Positions 63,606-64,000 of a stretch of DNA of 64,000 nucleotides are shown here, one piece after another. Every line of letters begins with the position of its first letter. Within the stretch, counting starts at the first letter, position 1. Location of the stretch: positions 34,177 to 98,176 of the forward strand of contig NZ_VZZK01000017.1 of NCBI RefSeq assembly GCF_008806385.1, read 5' to 3'. Made by a program: the position numbers and the translations under genes. Source of the DNA: Methylobacterium soli. Lineage in GTDB: Bacteria; Pseudomonadota; Alphaproteobacteria; Rhizobiales; Beijerinckiaceae. The notes beneath the pieces were generated by a model, which saw only the letters and a program-made list of their open reading frames with translations, ran no database searches and was not told where the DNA came from.

Positions 63606-64000
63606 CTACCTCGGCATGGGGCCGGGCCGGCCGAGGAAGTCGGCGGCGGCGGCGGGCAGGTCGTAACGCGGCCGGTAGCCGGTCTCGGCGACGAGGCGCG
63701 CGATGCTCATCGGGGCACGGTCGAAGGCATCGTAGAGCCGGATATTGGCGTGAGCAGGCTCGGTGACGGACCAGGCGAAGCCGGGGTGGCGCGCCGCCAC
63801 GCGGGCGCACCAATCCGCGAGCGACCAAGTGAAGCCGGCCGCGACGTTGTAGACCCGGTGGGGCAGCGCCGGCGCGTCGAGGAGCGCCAGCAGCCCCGCC
63901 ACTGCGTCGCGGATGTAGAGCCAGTCCCGGTGCCCGGGGCGGGGGAGGCGCGCGGCGCCGCCGGCCTTCGCCAGCCTGAGCACCTGGAGCGGCGCGCTCA
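63606..64000 (-). CDS. NAD-dependent epimerase/dehydratase, 3' part only
   Basis: The C-terminal 131 codons of an extended SDR; the gene enters from beyond the right edge. RDWLYIRDAVAGLLALLDAP and HRVYNVAAGFTWSLADWCARVA are the substrate-domain motifs of UDP-sugar epimerase / erythronate-dehydrogenase-like proteins; it ends with AETGYRPRYDLPAAAADFL. Operon with the following SDR. Confidence 0.85.
   Translation of the reverse strand, partial: SAPLQVLRLAKAGGAARLPRPGHRDWLYIRDAVAGLLALLDAPALPHRVYNVAAGFTWSLADWCARVAARHPGFAWSVTEPAHANIRLYDAFDRAPMSIARLVAETGYRPRYDLPAAAADFLGRPGPMPR

Overview
The window is GC-rich (roughly 70% by eye) and reads as the chromosome of an alphaproteobacterium of the order Hyphomicrobiales, most likely Methylobacterium or a close relative. 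This rests on the tig / clpP / clpX / lon block, the glnB-glnA pair, divK-pleD, an EipB (DUF1849) homologue, DUF3572, DUF6481 and GCG_CRPN-type small proteins, and on REP-like intergenic clusters. The genus is an inference from recognised families; no search was run.

Layout. 1-611: the last part of a DUF1998 (DrmB-like) gene abutting the 3' end of tRNA-Val(TAC). 750-7418: core proteostasis block on the minus strand (tig, clpP, clpX, lon, each with its own stem-loop) and tRNA-Leu(TAG). 7666-12933: a degenerate multicopper oxidase, nnr, glnB and glnA. 12934-18129: a patchwork holding a REP cluster, motA-motB, a chimeric duplicate of the glnA 3' end, and an AT-richer toxin/immunity module made of a frameshifted CdiA-CT RNase A-like toxin, its probable immunity gene and an immunity paralogue. 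18144-48251: mostly ordinary accessory and housekeeping genes: VOC and FMN-reductase proteins, rnr, DUF983, Nudix, two MFS transporters, rpmG, cold-shock protein, pleD/divK, eipB, an ABC exporter, a PLP amino-acid decarboxylase overlapping an acetyltransferase, a class A beta-lactamase, small exported proteins, and a second REP cluster at 46.1-46.5 kb that mirrors the one at 13.2-13.7 kb.

48576-62571 is a mobile, decaying region. It starts at a 5'-truncated hydrolase next to an AT-rich junction. It contains two copies of a tRNA-Arg-like 3' end (49617 and 53151), the second beside a tyrosine integrase, which marks tandem integration at a tRNA-Arg site. It also has an IS1182-type transposase remnant, nuclease-like remnants, a four-gene run of unknown function ending in a nucleotidyltransferase-like protein, and mosaic fragments of arsH and an enoyl-CoA hydratase gene. 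62796-64000 returns to metabolism with an SDR dehydrogenase and a partial NAD-dependent epimerase.

How genes work together. Trigger factor, ClpXP and Lon form the protein folding and degradation set. GlnB and GlnA form the nitrogen-assimilation control pair. MotA/MotB make the flagellar stator. DivK/PleD control cell cycle and c-di-GMP. The decarboxylase and acetyltransferase may make and acetylate a polyamine. The best candidates for new biology are the toxin/immunity patchwork at 16.1-18.1 kb, the multicopper oxidase fold that has lost its trinuclear copper ligands, and the unknown cluster at 56.2-58.5 kb inside the integrated region.
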